A DNA stretch of 32,947 nucleotides from JBFEUI01 sp041547565 (GTDB lineage: Bacteria > Pseudomonadota > Gammaproteobacteria > Thiohalomonadales > Thiohalomonadaceae): positions 1 to 32,947 of the forward strand of contig JBFEUI010000020.1 of the NCBI GenBank assembly GCA_041547565.1. The letters run 5' to 3'. The translations under genes and the position numbers were made by a program. Shown here in pieces: positions 1 through 8,070 of the stretch. The stretch's first letter is position 1, and every line of letters starts with the position of its first letter. A model generated the notes under the pieces. That model was not told the DNA's origin. It ran no database searches and worked only from the letters and a program-made list of their open reading frames with translations.

Positions 1-659
1 GGATCGCCAAAGTGCTCCTCCACCGCCTTGCTGCCGCGCAGCGTCGAGGTACGCCCCTCCCACAGCGACCAGGCCTTGGCGGCGGCCATGCGATCCAGCT
101 CATTATCACCGGTCAGGCGGCGGTAGTAGGCCTGCAGCAGGTCTCCGCGCTCGTCCTCGGCGATGGGCGCCAGATACTCCTGCCACAGGTCGGGAAACAG
201 ACGGCTGGCCCCTTCCTGATAGAACCAGCGTATCTCGTCCGGCCGGCAGAGAAAGATGCCGCGCAGGATCAGGCCGGCCACCCGCTGCGGGTGGGTCTGG
301 GCGTAGACCAGGCTCAGTGTGGAGCCCCAGGAGCCGCCGAACAGCACCCACCGCTCGATGCCCAGGTGCTCACGCAGGGTCTCCATGTCCGCCACCAGTG
401 CCTGGGTGGTGTTGCCGGCCAGCTCGGCATGGGGGGTGGAGCGGCCGCAACCGCGCTGGTCAAACAGGATAATGCGGTAGACCTCCGGGTCGAAAAAGCG
501 CCGGTGGTAATCCTCGCAGCCGGCACCCGGACCGCCGTGGACAAACAGGACGGGAATGCCCGCCGGATTGCCGCACTCCTCCACGTGAAGGAGATGGGGC
601 GGTTCCACCGCCAGGCTGTGGCTGACGTAGGGCTGAATCTCGGGGTAGAGCGTGAGCAT
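1..659 (-). CDS. pip: Proline iminopeptidase, 5' part only (gene runs off the left edge)
   Basis: This is an alpha/beta-hydrolase that removes N-terminal proline from peptides in the cytoplasm. 219 codons are visible of a family usually near 315, and the C-terminal part lies outside the window. Visible hallmarks are the oxyanion-hole HGGPGAG motif at residues 41-47, the DQRGCGRS strand-turn near 68-74 and the nucleophile elbow GGSWGS with Ser110. The catalytic Asp and His should be in the missing part. The start is the ATG at 659-657, preceded on the minus strand by AGGA about 9 bases away. It reads in the same direction as typA but is separated from it by a likely terminator. Family assignment is strong; exact substrate range is inferred. 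Confidence 0.9.
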   Translation of the reverse strand, partial: MLTLYPEIQPYVSHSLAVEPPHLLHVEECGNPAGIPVLFVHGGPGAGCEDYHRRFFDPEVYRIILFDQRGCGRSTPHAELAGNTTQALVADMETLREHLGIERWVLFGGSWGSTLSLVYAQTHPQRVAGLILRGIFLCRPDEIRWFYQEGASRLFPDLWQEYLAPIAEDERGDLLQAYYRRLTGDNELDRMAAAKAWSLWEGRTSTLRGSKAVEEHFGD

Positions 660-773
660 GCTGATCAAGTCCTGAAGTCGTATGTGAAATTCGCAATCAC
701 CTGCCGGCACCCTTCCAATGGTATTACACATTTGCCGTGGTGACAGCCGGCGCGCCGTCCGGGCAAAAGAAAA

Positions 774-791
774 CCGGGCATCGCTGCCCGG
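774..791 (-). terminator. Intrinsic terminator after typA
   Basis: A perfect 7-bp stem (CCGGGCA / TGCCCGG) closes a 4-base loop. On the minus strand it is followed by TTTTCTTTTG. It lies about 30 bases past the typA stop and upstream of pip, so it should separate the two minus-strand units. Energy was not calculated. Confidence 0.75.
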
Positions 792-820
792 CTTCTTGAA
801 CATCACTCGGCTGCGCTGAA

Positions 821-2638
821 CTACTCCTTGCTGCGCGAGGCCTTCTTGCGCTCGTGCTCCTTGAGCAGCTTTTTGCGCAGGCGGATATGGTTGGGCGTCA
901 CCTCGACCAGTTCATCATCGTCAATGAACTCCAGTGCCTGTTCCAGGGTGTGTACCTGGGGCGGTGTCAGTATCTGCGCCTCATCAGTGCCGGCAGCGCG
1001 GATATTGGTCAGCTGCTTGCCCTTCAGCGCGTTGACCACCAGGTCATTACTGCGCGAGTGCAGCCCGATAACCATACCTTCATAGACCTCCTCGCCATGG
1101 CCGATGAACAGGCGGCCGCGGTCCTGCAGGTTGAACAGGGCGTTGGTCAGCGCCTTGCCCGGGGCGTTGGCGATCATCACACCGTTGACGCGGCTGCCGT
1201 AATCGCCGCGCTTGAACGGGCCGTAGTGGTCGAACACGCTGTAGATAAGGCCCGAGCCCTGGGTTGCGGTCAGAAACTCGGTACGGAAGCCGATCAGGCC
1301 GCGCGCCGGCATGATGTAGTCGAGGCGCACGCGGCCGTGCCCATCGGGCTCCATGTTTTTCAGATCACCGCCACGGGCACCGAGCTTCTCCATCACCGTG
1401 CCCTGGTGTTGCTCCTCCACATCGACAGTCACCTGTTCGAAGGGCTCCTGCGGCTCCCCGTCGATGGTACGCACGATGACCTCGGGACGGGAGACGCCCA
1501 GCTCGAAGCCCTCACGCCGCATCGACTCGATCAGCACCGACAGGTGCAGCTCACCGCGGCCGGAGACGCGGAACTTGTCCGGGTCGGAGCCCTGCTCCAC
1601 GCGCAGCGCCACGTTGTGCACCAGTTCCTGCTCCAGGCGCTCCTTGATCTGGCGGCTGGTGACAAACTTGCCGTCCTTGCCGGCAAAGGGGGAATTGTTC
1701 ACCTGGAAGGTCATGCTCACGGTCGGCTCATCCACGCTCAGCGGCGCCAGCGCCTCCACGGCATCCGGGTCGCACAGGGTATCGGAGATATTGAGCGGGT
1801 CGAGCCCGGTGAAACAGACAATATCGCCGGCCTGCGCCTCGCTCACCTCGACACGCTCCAGCCCCATAAAGCCAAACAACTGCAGCACGCGCCCGTTGCG
1901 GCGCTTGCCGTCCGTGTCGACCACGGTCACCGGGGTATTGGTCTTGATACGACCGCGGGTGATGCGCCCGATGCCGATCACACCGACATAACTGCTGTAA
2001 TCAAGCTGCGAGACCTGCAGCTGGAAGGGGTCTTCAGGCTCGACCTGCGGCGGATGCACGTGGTCGACAATCGCCTGCATCAGCGGTTTCATGTCCCCAT
2101 CACGCACATCGGGCTCAAGGCCGGCAAAACCACCGAGGCCGGAGGCGTAGATCACCGGGAAGTCGAGCTGCTCATCGGTGGCGCCGAGGCGATCGAACAG
2201 ATCGAAGGTCTGGTCCAGCGCCCAGTCGGGGCGTGCCGCGGGTCGGTCAATCTTGTTCACCACCACGATGGGGTGCAGGCCGCGAGCCAGCGCCTTTTCG
2301 GTGACAAAGCGGGTCTGCGGCATGGGCCCCTCCACCGCGTCGACCAGCAACAGCACCGAGTCGACCATGGAGAGCACCCGCTCCACCTCGCCGCCGAAGT
2401 CGGCATGTCCGGGGGTATCGACGATGTTGATACGGTAGTCCCCCCACTTGATCGCGGTGGGCTTGGCCAGGATGGTAATGCCCCGTTCACGCTCCTGGTC
2501 ATTGGAGTCCATGGCGCGCTCTTCGAGCTGGGTGCGCTCATCGAGGGTGTCTGACTGCTTGAGTAACTGGTCAACCAGGGTGGTCTTACCATGGTCAACG
2601 TGGGCGATAATGGCGATATTGCGAAGGTTTTCAATCAC
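821..2638 (-). CDS. typA: Ribosome-associated GTPase TypA/BipA
   Basis: A translational GTPase of the EF-G/LepA superfamily that binds ribosomes and supports growth under stress or cold and late 50S assembly. At 605 residues it matches the usual length of about 607. The G1 motif AHVDHGKT is at residues 12-19, G3 DTPGH at 74-78 and G4 NKID at 128-131. EF-Tu-like domain 2, EF-G domain III/V-like parts and the TypA-specific C-terminal domain follow; the basic tail ends KKASRSKE. The start is a GTG at 2638-2636: translation from it gives MIENLRNIAI, which aligns with the known E. coli N-terminus. Its Shine-Dalgarno sequence is weak. It is probably transcribed alone. Confidence 0.97.
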   Translation of the reverse strand: MIENLRNIAIIAHVDHGKTTLVDQLLKQSDTLDERTQLEERAMDSNDQERERGITILAKPTAIKWGDYRINIVDTPGHADFGGEVERVLSMVDSVLLLVDAVEGPMPQTRFVTEKALARGLHPIVVVNKIDRPAARPDWALDQTFDLFDRLGATDEQLDFPVIYASGLGGFAGLEPDVRDGDMKPLMQAIVDHVHPPQVEPEDPFQLQVSQLDYSSYVGVIGIGRITRGRIKTNTPVTVVDTDGKRRNGRVLQLFGFMGLERVEVSEAQAGDIVCFTGLDPLNISDTLCDPDAVEALAPLSVDEPTVSMTFQVNNSPFAGKDGKFVTSRQIKERLEQELVHNVALRVEQGSDPDKFRVSGRGELHLSVLIESMRREGFELGVSRPEVIVRTIDGEPQEPFEQVTVDVEEQHQGTVMEKLGARGGDLKNMEPDGHGRVRLDYIMPARGLIGFRTEFLTATQGSGLIYSVFDHYGPFKRGDYGSRVNGVMIANAPGKALTNALFNLQDRGRLFIGHGEEVYEGMVIGLHSRSNDLVVNALKGKQLTNIRAAGTDEAQILTPPQVHTLEQALEFIDDDELVEVTPNHIRLRKKLLKEHERKKASRSKE

Positions 2639-2741
2639 GGTCCAGGTCCGGCAAAAGCAAAAGAGGGGGGATTTTAGGCTAATTTCGCCCCGGATGCTGC
2701 AATTTTATCGCCTGCGATGCGCCGGCCCGCTCTGCCGACTG

Positions 2742-2770
2742 TTGCTAAATGCGACCCGTTTTCGTCTAAA
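2742..2770 (+). promoter_or_regulatory. Candidate sigma-70 promoter for the CheZ-like gene
   Basis: TTGCTA (2742-2747) and TCTAAA (2765-2770) are separated by 17 bases. Each hexamer matches 4 of 6 consensus positions. It lies 65 bases upstream of the gene at 2836, in the divergent spacer with typA. This is a by-eye match only. Confidence 0.35.
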
Positions 2771-2835
2771 CTCTACCCCATGCAAGCGGACGATGCGCCG
2801 CCCCAACATTTCATGCCACCAACAGGCTGCTAGCA

Positions 2836-3402
2836 ATGAACGAACAATCGCCAACAAAAACCCACTCGAACGCGGAGAATCCCGATCTCGACTGGAGCCA
2901 GGTCCGCGAGACGGTGATGATGCTCAATCTGGCGGTCGCCCAGCTGGGCTGGACCCTCAAGGACGGTGATGAGTCGGTCAACACCCTGACTAACTCCTTC
3001 ACCTCCATGGTCGGCAACGCCGAGGTCATCTCCGAGGCGGCCGAATCGCTGGAGGAAGGCCCGGCCAAACAGGCCATCATCGAAAACAGCCATGCCGTCG
3101 CCCAGCGTATGCAGGCGGCCATTATCGCCTTTCAGTTCTACGACAAGCTGAGTCAGCGCCTCAACCATGTGGCCAGCAGCCTCACCGACCTGAGCAGGCT
3201 GGTCAGTGAACCGCAGCGCCTCTACAACCCCTTCGAGTGGAGCGGGTTGCAACAGAAGATCCGCGCCAACTACACCAATGAAGCCGACAAGGTATTGTTT
3301 GATGCGGTGTTGCAGGGGGCGGATATCGAGGAGGCCCACCAACTCTACCAGCAGGCCCTCGATTCGCAAAAGCGGGCGGACGACGAGGTGGAACTGTTCT
3401 GA
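2836..3402 (+). CDS. Helical protein with a CheZ-like DxxxQ motif, putative response-regulator phosphatase
   Basis: I do not recognise a named family with certainty. The 188-residue product looks almost wholly alpha-helical and soluble, with no signal peptide or membrane segment. Residues 98-111 hold the stretch AFQFYDKLSQRLNHV, in which Asp103 and Gln107 are four apart, as are the catalytic Asp and Gln of CheZ (D143 and Q147 in E. coli). The last residues, DDEVELF, form an acidic-hydrophobic tail that recalls the C-terminal CheY-binding peptide of CheZ. Length is close to CheZ (214). A phosphatase role is inference from these two local features. There is no cheY or cheA nearby, although an Aer-type transducer lies 20 kb downstream. 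The start ATG has AGG about 9 bases upstream. Confidence 0.6.
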   Translation: MNEQSPTKTHSNAENPDLDWSQVRETVMMLNLAVAQLGWTLKDGDESVNTLTNSFTSMVGNAEVISEAAESLEEGPAKQAIIENSHAVAQRMQAAIIAFQFYDKLSQRLNHVASSLTDLSRLVSEPQRLYNPFEWSGLQQKIRANYTNEADKVLFDAVLQGADIEEAHQLYQQALDSQKRADDEVELF

Positions 3403-3491
3403 ATGCAGCGGATTTGGCGGCTGGCGTCACATGTCCAAATTGCCGTGTCATCCCCGAAGAGTTGAATTAACGCACAGAATTGAGGGCTAGA

Positions 3492-3522
3492 CCGGGTAGA
3501 CTCAAGGGCTGTTCTACCCTGG
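3492..3522. repeat. Inverted repeat in the leader of the 3545 gene
   Basis: GGGTAGA (3494-3500) and TCTACCC (3513-3519) form a perfect 7-bp stem with a 12-base loop; CC/GG pairs extend it across one bulged T. It ends 22 bases before the start codon at 3545, so it could be an operator or an mRNA hairpin near the ribosome-binding site. There is no T-run, so a terminator is unlikely. Confidence 0.5.
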
Positions 3523-3544
3523 TGCAACCCGAGAGTGAACCAAT

Positions 3545-4147
3545 ATGGCACAGGAAATCACTGCCCAATACCAGCAAAGCGATCGTTTCAAGGGGGAGCG
3601 CAGGTTTGAAGTGCTGAACGACCGCTACCTCAAGGTACGCAACAAAAAACTCAAGCAGCAGCAGAAGTACACCTTTGAACTGGCCATCCTGGACCCCAAG
3701 TACAGCACCATCGACGACCGGGCCATTCACTGGCTCGGCGCCATCGGCGTCACCGCACTGGCGTTCGTGGCGTTTCTCGCCTACCTGTTCACCCACTTCT
3801 CCACATCGCTGCTGCTCAGCGCCCTTCCCTTTTTCATCATCAGCGGTCTGTTGATTGCCGCCTTTTACATCCTGTACCTGTTTCAAAGCGATCACCGCTT
3901 TGTATTCCACACCCAGCACGCCCGTTACCCCATGGTCGATATCTTCCATCACGGCCACTTCAAAAAAGAGAGTGAGGCATTCGCCAACTCACTAAGCAAA
4001 CTCATCGAGGACGCCAAGGAGCGTCTGGGCTACAACGATGAGGAGCTGCAGGCCGGCGAAGTTCGCACGTTAAGACGGCTCAGCAAAGAGCAGGTCATCG
4101 ACACCAATATCTATGAGCAGGCAAAGCAGCGTATACTACACGGCTAA
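3545..4147 (+). CDS. Two-helix membrane protein with a SHOCT-like C-terminus, function unknown
   Basis: The 200-residue product has a charged N-terminal region, two adjacent hydrophobic helices at about 64-83 and 90-113, and a C-terminal cytosolic region. The last 30 residues contain LRRLSKEQVIDTNIYEQAKQ, which resembles the short C-terminal SHOCT domain often found at the ends of membrane or DNA-binding proteins; this is a pattern impression, not a search result. The start ATG at 3545 follows GAGAG at a workable distance. The SseB-like gene begins 36 bases after the stop, so the two may be cotranscribed. No catalytic motif is visible. Confidence 0.75.
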   Translation: MAQEITAQYQQSDRFKGERRFEVLNDRYLKVRNKKLKQQQKYTFELAILDPKYSTIDDRAIHWLGAIGVTALAFVAFLAYLFTHFSTSLLLSALPFFIISGLLIAAFYILYLFQSDHRFVFHTQHARYPMVDIFHHGHFKKESEAFANSLSKLIEDAKERLGYNDEELQAGEVRTLRRLSKEQVIDTNIYEQAKQRILHG

Positions 4148-4183
4148 CACCCCATGGTTTTTAGCGTGTAGAGTACCTGTACT

Positions 4184-4591
4184 ATGAATTCAGCCTTTGA
4201 GCCACAAAACGAACTGGAACAGAAACTGCTCGCCGCACAGGCAGGCGAGATCCCGGGCGATACCTTCATGACCGAGCTGCTTCAGGCCCAGGTCTTCATG
4301 CCCATTCTCGAGAAGCACGGTATCGAGGGGCTGCAGACATCGAAGGACGCCACCCCGCTGACGCTCACAACGGAAGACGATACCCAGATACTGATCCTGT
4401 TCACCAGCCCCGAACGGGCCAGGGAGTTCGTACGCGACTATCCCGGCTACGAGGGCGGACTGCTGGCCGAGTTCAAGTGGGTGCTGGAGAAGGTGGGAAC
4501 CGGGCTGGGGATTTCCATCAATCCGAACTGGCCGGTCGGCCTGGACATGGAACCGGAGATGGTTGAACAACTCACACAACTCGGTTCCTGA
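4184..4591 (+). CDS. SseB-family protein (N-terminal domain only)
   Basis: A 135-residue soluble protein resembling the SseB N-terminal domain, a family named after an E. coli protein linked to serine-sensitivity but of unclear biochemical role. The signs are the pattern of an N-terminal helix (LEQKLLAAQAGEIPGDTFM), a central TEDDTQILILFTSPERA strand-helix stretch and a near-terminal NPNWPVGLDMEPEMV segment like the family's GWPVGLDIPP motif. The start ATG has no clear Shine-Dalgarno; instead AGTAC-CT-GTACT (4172-4183), a small hairpin, sits directly before it, which may modulate initiation. The PilZ gene begins 28 bases downstream and is probably in the same transcript. Confidence 0.8.
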   Translation: MNSAFEPQNELEQKLLAAQAGEIPGDTFMTELLQAQVFMPILEKHGIEGLQTSKDATPLTLTTEDDTQILILFTSPERAREFVRDYPGYEGGLLAEFKWVLEKVGTGLGISINPNWPVGLDMEPEMVEQLTQLGS

Positions 4592-4619
4592 AGCGCAATA
4601 ACAACAAAGGGGATGGTTC

Positions 4620-4895
4620 GTGGGAGCCGAACGCCGACAACACCAGAGAATCAGAGCACCGATGCCCGTTAAGGTACGCTGCGACGGCCAGGAGAGCATT
4701 ACGCTTTTTTCCGCCGATGTCAGCGACAGCGGAGTGTTTCTCAAAACCGATGAGCCGGCCCAACTGCCCATCGGCACCCTGGTCGAACTGCAGGTGCAGA
4801 TGGCGCCTGACGCCGAGGCAGCGCCGGTCATCAAGGGCAAGGTGGTGCGTGAGACAGCCGAGGGTATCGGCATCCGCTTCATACTGGAGGATTAG
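4620..4895 (+). CDS. PilZ domain protein, cyclic-di-GMP receptor
   Basis: A single-domain PilZ protein of 91 residues. Both halves of the c-di-GMP binding signature are present: RxxxR at Arg6-Arg10 (RRQHQR) and DxSxxG at Asp33-Gly38 (DVSDSG). A beta-barrel with the usual GIGIRF ending follows, so ligand binding is expected. The start is a GTG at 4620 with AAGGGG eight bases upstream (4606-4611); an ATG at 4613 is out of frame. It ends a likely operon with the SseB-like gene. As a stand-alone adaptor it could couple the several GGDEF and EAL enzymes of this window to a partner such as a motility or secretion complex, but the partner cannot be told from sequence. Confidence 0.93.
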   Translation: MGAERRQHQRIRAPMPVKVRCDGQESITLFSADVSDSGVFLKTDEPAQLPIGTLVELQVQMAPDAEAAPVIKGKVVRETAEGIGIRFILED

Positions 4896-5035
4896 TCACG
4901 GCCGCCAATAGCTATTGCCGCACATCAATAAACAATCCAAATCCCCTTTCTGCCCCGTACTACCTCTTGCACCCTCCCCGCCACTTGGCTAGTTTCTGGA
5001 TATACATAGAAAAAATACCGTCTTGAGAGGGGACC

Positions 5036-6472
5036 ATGCACAGGGAACATGCCACCAAACCCGCACGCGGCAGGACGTTCGCCGCGCTTCTTGCCACCCT
5101 TATACTCAGCACACCGCTTGGCGCTGCGGTCGACAAGGAGGGCCAGCACGTCATCCGTCTGGCCGCCGACGAGTACAACAATATCGTCAACCAGACGCCG
5201 GTGGTCAGCGATAAGGCACTGACCGGGTATCTGACCGGCGTGGCCAGGGCCCTGCTGCCGGCCGGCAGCAAGCTGCCTTCAGGTGTCAGCCTGCAGGTCA
5301 CGCTGCTGGACAAGGCCATGCCCGAGGTCTACTCCATGGCCAACGGCCGCCTGATGCTGACCACCGGTGCCCTGTTCTCGCTGCAGAACGAGGCACAGCT
5401 GGCGGCAGTGCTCTCCCACGAGGTGGCCCATATCACCGAGAGCCACTACCCCGGCATCTACCAGGCCTTCAAGGAGAAGGAGCGTGCCGGCCGCGCCAAG
5501 GCGCTGGCCTCAGGGCTGGCCGGTGTGGTGGTCAGCTCCGCCATCGATTTTTCCGTGGCCACGGCGACCGAGGACATCTATGCCGATGTGGACAGCGGCG
5601 ATCTCAGCTATCGCGAGGCCAACAAACGCATCATCGCCATGGAAACCGGTGCCGGAGTCGTGGAAGGCTTCAGTGACGTCTACCAGAGCCTGCCCCCGGA
5701 AACCAGGGCCGGTTCCGGCGACCCGCGCATCCCGCTGGAGATGGTCGCCGATGCCGAGGGGCTGAAGCTGCTGGTCAAGGCCGGCTATGACCCGAAACAG
5801 GCGGGGGAGGCGTGGCGGCGGCTGCGCCGGCAGAGCGACAAGGCACGCGAGGGCAGTACCGAGGCACTGGCCATGTCCTTCCTGCCACCGCAGATGCGCA
5901 AGCTGCTCACCGGCGTGGAGGGCCCCATGGGGATGATTCGCGCCGAGGCACTCACCCGCACCATCAGCCAGAATCCCCCCGATCGTCCCGCCTTTCTCGA
6001 CTCACTGACACGCAGCAAGGAGATCACCGCGCTGAGCGGGGGGCGCAAACTGAAGCTCAACAAGGCAAAATTCGACCAGATCGTCGGCGGCTACATGCTG
6101 GGCGATGCTCGGCGCGCCTACGAGGAGGGCGACTGGAGCAAGGCGCGGCAGTTCTACCAGTCCGCCTGGGATGCCGGTTTCCAGAGTGCCGAGGTCGCCC
6201 ATCGCCTGGGCGAATCGCAGCTGGGCGGCTTTGCCTTTGCCGCTTCCGAACATGAGAAGGAGCAGGCCGAGCACTACATGCTGGAGGCGGTCAAGCTCGA
6301 TCCCGGCTATGCGGGCAGCTACAAATCCCTCGGTGAGCTGTACGGCGAGTGGGACCGTTACGAGGAGGCCGTGGCCATGTACCGCAAATACCTCAAGGCC
6401 AACCCCGGCGCCAGGGACAAGAGCCGTATCGAGCGCCACATCCGCAAATTCCAACGCAAGGCAAGGAGATAA
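5036..6472 (+). CDS. Secreted M48-family zinc metalloprotease with C-terminal TPRs
   Basis: A BepA/YfgC-like periplasmic peptidase of 478 residues. Residues 12-31 look like a signal peptide (hydrophobic FAALLATLILSTPLGAA). The zinc-binding HEVAH is at 128-132, and the third-ligand motif ExxAD is kept at Glu235 (LEMVADAEG), although the usual ExEAD has Val in place of the second acidic residue. Residues of about 357-460 form TPR-like repeats, as in BepA, which assists or degrades outer-membrane proteins. The start ATG follows GAGAGGGGACC. The next gene begins two bases after the stop with its ribosome-binding site inside this gene's end, so the pair should be translationally coupled. Role in envelope quality control is inferred from the family. 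Confidence 0.9.
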   Translation: MHREHATKPARGRTFAALLATLILSTPLGAAVDKEGQHVIRLAADEYNNIVNQTPVVSDKALTGYLTGVARALLPAGSKLPSGVSLQVTLLDKAMPEVYSMANGRLMLTTGALFSLQNEAQLAAVLSHEVAHITESHYPGIYQAFKEKERAGRAKALASGLAGVVVSSAIDFSVATATEDIYADVDSGDLSYREANKRIIAMETGAGVVEGFSDVYQSLPPETRAGSGDPRIPLEMVADAEGLKLLVKAGYDPKQAGEAWRRLRRQSDKAREGSTEALAMSFLPPQMRKLLTGVEGPMGMIRAEALTRTISQNPPDRPAFLDSLTRSKEITALSGGRKLKLNKAKFDQIVGGYMLGDARRAYEEGDWSKARQFYQSAWDAGFQSAEVAHRLGESQLGGFAFAASEHEKEQAEHYMLEAVKLDPGYAGSYKSLGELYGEWDRYEEAVAMYRKYLKANPGARDKSRIERHIRKFQRKARR

Positions 6473-6474
6473 CC

Positions 6475-7344
6475 ATGACACCGCTGCACGCACGATATGT
6501 GGCAACCCTGCTGGTCACTCTCCTGTCACTGGCAAGCGCACCGGCACAGGCCGCCTCGGTGCAGCTGCGCTACAAGCTCAGCAAGGGGGCAAGCTACCAG
6601 GTCAAGCAGCTCCACCACGACAAGGGTAAGTCGGTCAGCGAAATCGATATGATGGGGCAAAAACAGGTAATTGAAAGCCCGCTGGACCACGTCTCCAGCA
6701 GCCAGTGGAACGCCCGTGTCATCAGCATCAGCCAGGGCAAGGCAAAGCTGGCCATGGGCTACGGCAGGCACCAGGGGGGGCAGCGCTGGGCAAAATCGAC
6801 CACCGACTCGGCAAAGCTGTTTGCAGACAGCAAGGCCGAGGCACTCATCGACCCGGTAAAGGGGCTGGTCAGCCTGACCACCACCCCCGCCGATGCGCTT
6901 ACCGACATCGTCTACCGCAGCCGTTTCGGCTGGTTGCCGGCACTACCGCGAAACAGGCTCAAGGTCGGTGACGGCTTCGAACATGACTACCGCTACAACA
7001 GCGAACAGATGAGTTCAAAACGTCACGATGAGTACTACCTTGACGAGGTCGCCAACGGCCTCGCCTATTTCTCAGTGGAGTCGAAAGAGATCATCGTCCA
7101 CAAGTTTCAGCAACCTGACCCCGCCCAGATGGGCGGCATGCAGGGGATGATGCCGCAGCAAGGCGGGGGCAGTATGACCATCACCTACAAGGGCGAGGGT
7201 ACGGCGATCTTCGACCTGAAGGAGGGCATGTTCATCGAGTGGGAGGTGAAGCGCGCCTACGACATGCCCACCTCCAGCATGATGGGCATGACCACTCGCA
7301 TGCGTGGTGTGGTACGCGAACGCTGGGAGCTGGAAAGGCGCTGA
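6475..7344 (+). CDS. Exported protein of unknown function, coupled to the M48 protease
   Basis: A 289-residue protein with a clear signal peptide ending in the cleavage-type motif AQA-A around residue 25. The mature part is rich in beta-type patterns and contains a Met/Gly/Gln-rich loop (MGGMQGMMPQQGGG). I do not recognise a family. The open frame extends upstream to 6349, but the true start is the ATG at 6475: AAGGAG (6463-6468) is six bases before it and a signal peptide begins exactly there. It lies 2 bases after the M48 gene, so it may be a substrate, partner or co-regulated envelope protein. A likely terminator follows at 7461. Confidence 0.82.
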   Translation: MTPLHARYVATLLVTLLSLASAPAQAASVQLRYKLSKGASYQVKQLHHDKGKSVSEIDMMGQKQVIESPLDHVSSSQWNARVISISQGKAKLAMGYGRHQGGQRWAKSTTDSAKLFADSKAEALIDPVKGLVSLTTTPADALTDIVYRSRFGWLPALPRNRLKVGDGFEHDYRYNSEQMSSKRHDEYYLDEVANGLAYFSVESKEIIVHKFQQPDPAQMGGMQGMMPQQGGGSMTITYKGEGTAIFDLKEGMFIEWEVKRAYDMPTSSMMGMTTRMRGVVRERWELERR

Positions 7345-7345
7345 C

Positions 7346-7506
7346 GTGAGACGTGACCAAAGTGTATGTGCCGGCCGAAGCCCGTCAGCCCCCTCGTTTC
7401 ACGTTTCACCTTTTACGAATAACATGGCCATAGGGCGGGCCCGCCATCCCGATTTGCCAAGGCGCCCATGGGGCGCCCTATATTTGTTTACGTTTCACCC
7501 TTCACG
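7346..7506. repeat. Scattered heptamer-type repeat (GTGAAAC-like) in the convergent spacer
   Basis: Copies of a GTGA(A/G)AC-type heptamer occur in both orientations: CGTGAGACGTGA at 7346-7356 on the plus strand, and the reverse form CGTTTCACGTTTCACC at 7395-7410, with a further TTTACGTTTCACCCTTCACG at 7487-7506 that overlaps the 3' end of the minus-strand gene. A 12-bp palindrome GGCGGGCCCGCC lies between them at 7434-7445. The unit is short and degenerate; no mobile element is visible. Confidence 0.5.
7461..7490 (+). terminator. Candidate terminator after the exported-protein gene
   Basis: GGCGCCC (7461-7467) and GGGCGCC (7471-7477) form a perfect 7-bp GC stem with a 3-base loop. CTATATTTGTTTA follows. 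The tail is T-rich but interrupted, so strength is uncertain. Confidence 0.5.
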
Positions 7507-7881
7507 CTCCAGGCACTGCCTGAGCGCCTCCTCCTTGATGGGGCGGACAAGCGCCTCGAAGTGCGGAAAACGCTGGCGCAGCTGCGCCAGCTGTTCCGCC
7601 TCTTCCGGGTAGTAGAACACGATTACACGCGTATCGCTCAGCTGCTGCACCCTGGCCAGGATCGACTCCAGGTTACTGGTACGGTCACGAAAGTGGGTCT
7701 GGTAATTGAATTCCGTCACGATGACACTGGGTGTTGCGCGTTTGAGCGCGGAGATGGCCTTTCTGCCCGAGTCGATCGACTCATGGCGGTAACCCAGCCC
7801 CTGATACAGGGCAGAAAAATTGGGGTACCCACCCAGTTCGACGATCGACAACAGCAACGGCTGCTTATGCTCAACACCCAC
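7495..7881 (-). CDS. Receiver-like protein lacking a recognisable phosphoacceptor aspartate
   Basis: A 128-residue single-domain protein whose alternating hydrophobic strands and helices suggest a CheY-like or flavodoxin-like fold. PSVIVTEFNY sits where receivers carry the phosphorylated Asp at the end of strand 3, and Glu/Asn occupy that place. RVIVFYYPEE resembles strand 4, and LVRPIKEE resembles the strand-5 Lys-Pro turn with Arg-Pro instead. The family is therefore an inference. The frame is open to a GTG at 7893 with no Shine-Dalgarno, but the GTG at 7881 has GGAGG five bases upstream, so I place the start there. It is convergent with the preceding genes. The protein may act without phosphorylation. 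Confidence 0.65.
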   Translation of the reverse strand: MGVEHKQPLLLSIVELGGYPNFSALYQGLGYRHESIDSGRKAISALKRATPSVIVTEFNYQTHFRDRTSNLESILARVQQLSDTRVIVFYYPEEAEQLAQLRQRFPHFEALVRPIKEEALRQCLEREG

Positions 7882-8070
7882 ATCATCCTCCACGGCACGG
7901 CCAAGATTACGACTGACACTGCCCGAGTCTAACCGAAGCGCATGGCCGTTGTCTTATCCCGCACAGGCCGTGCGAGCCCCGGCCGCATTCTTTATAATGC
8001 CCCCTTGCCGGGTCGACCCGCCATCTGAAAACATGAAAAGGGATCACCCGATTTTGAGGCAACACCCGCT

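Noticed and set aside
12..743. A 243-codon plus-strand frame at the left edge
   Set aside because: It lies antisense to the proline iminopeptidase gene, whose motifs (HGGPGAG, GGSWGS) are clear on the minus strand; the plus frame has no recognisable domain.
854..2554. Long plus-strand frame (566 codons) opposite typA
   Set aside because: A shadow of TypA, which has all GTPase motifs on the other strand. GC-rich DNA often leaves the antisense frame open.
6349..6474. Upstream extension of the exported-protein gene
   Set aside because: It overlaps the conserved TPR end of the M48 gene; the ATG at 6475 has a good ribosome-binding site and a signal peptide starts there.
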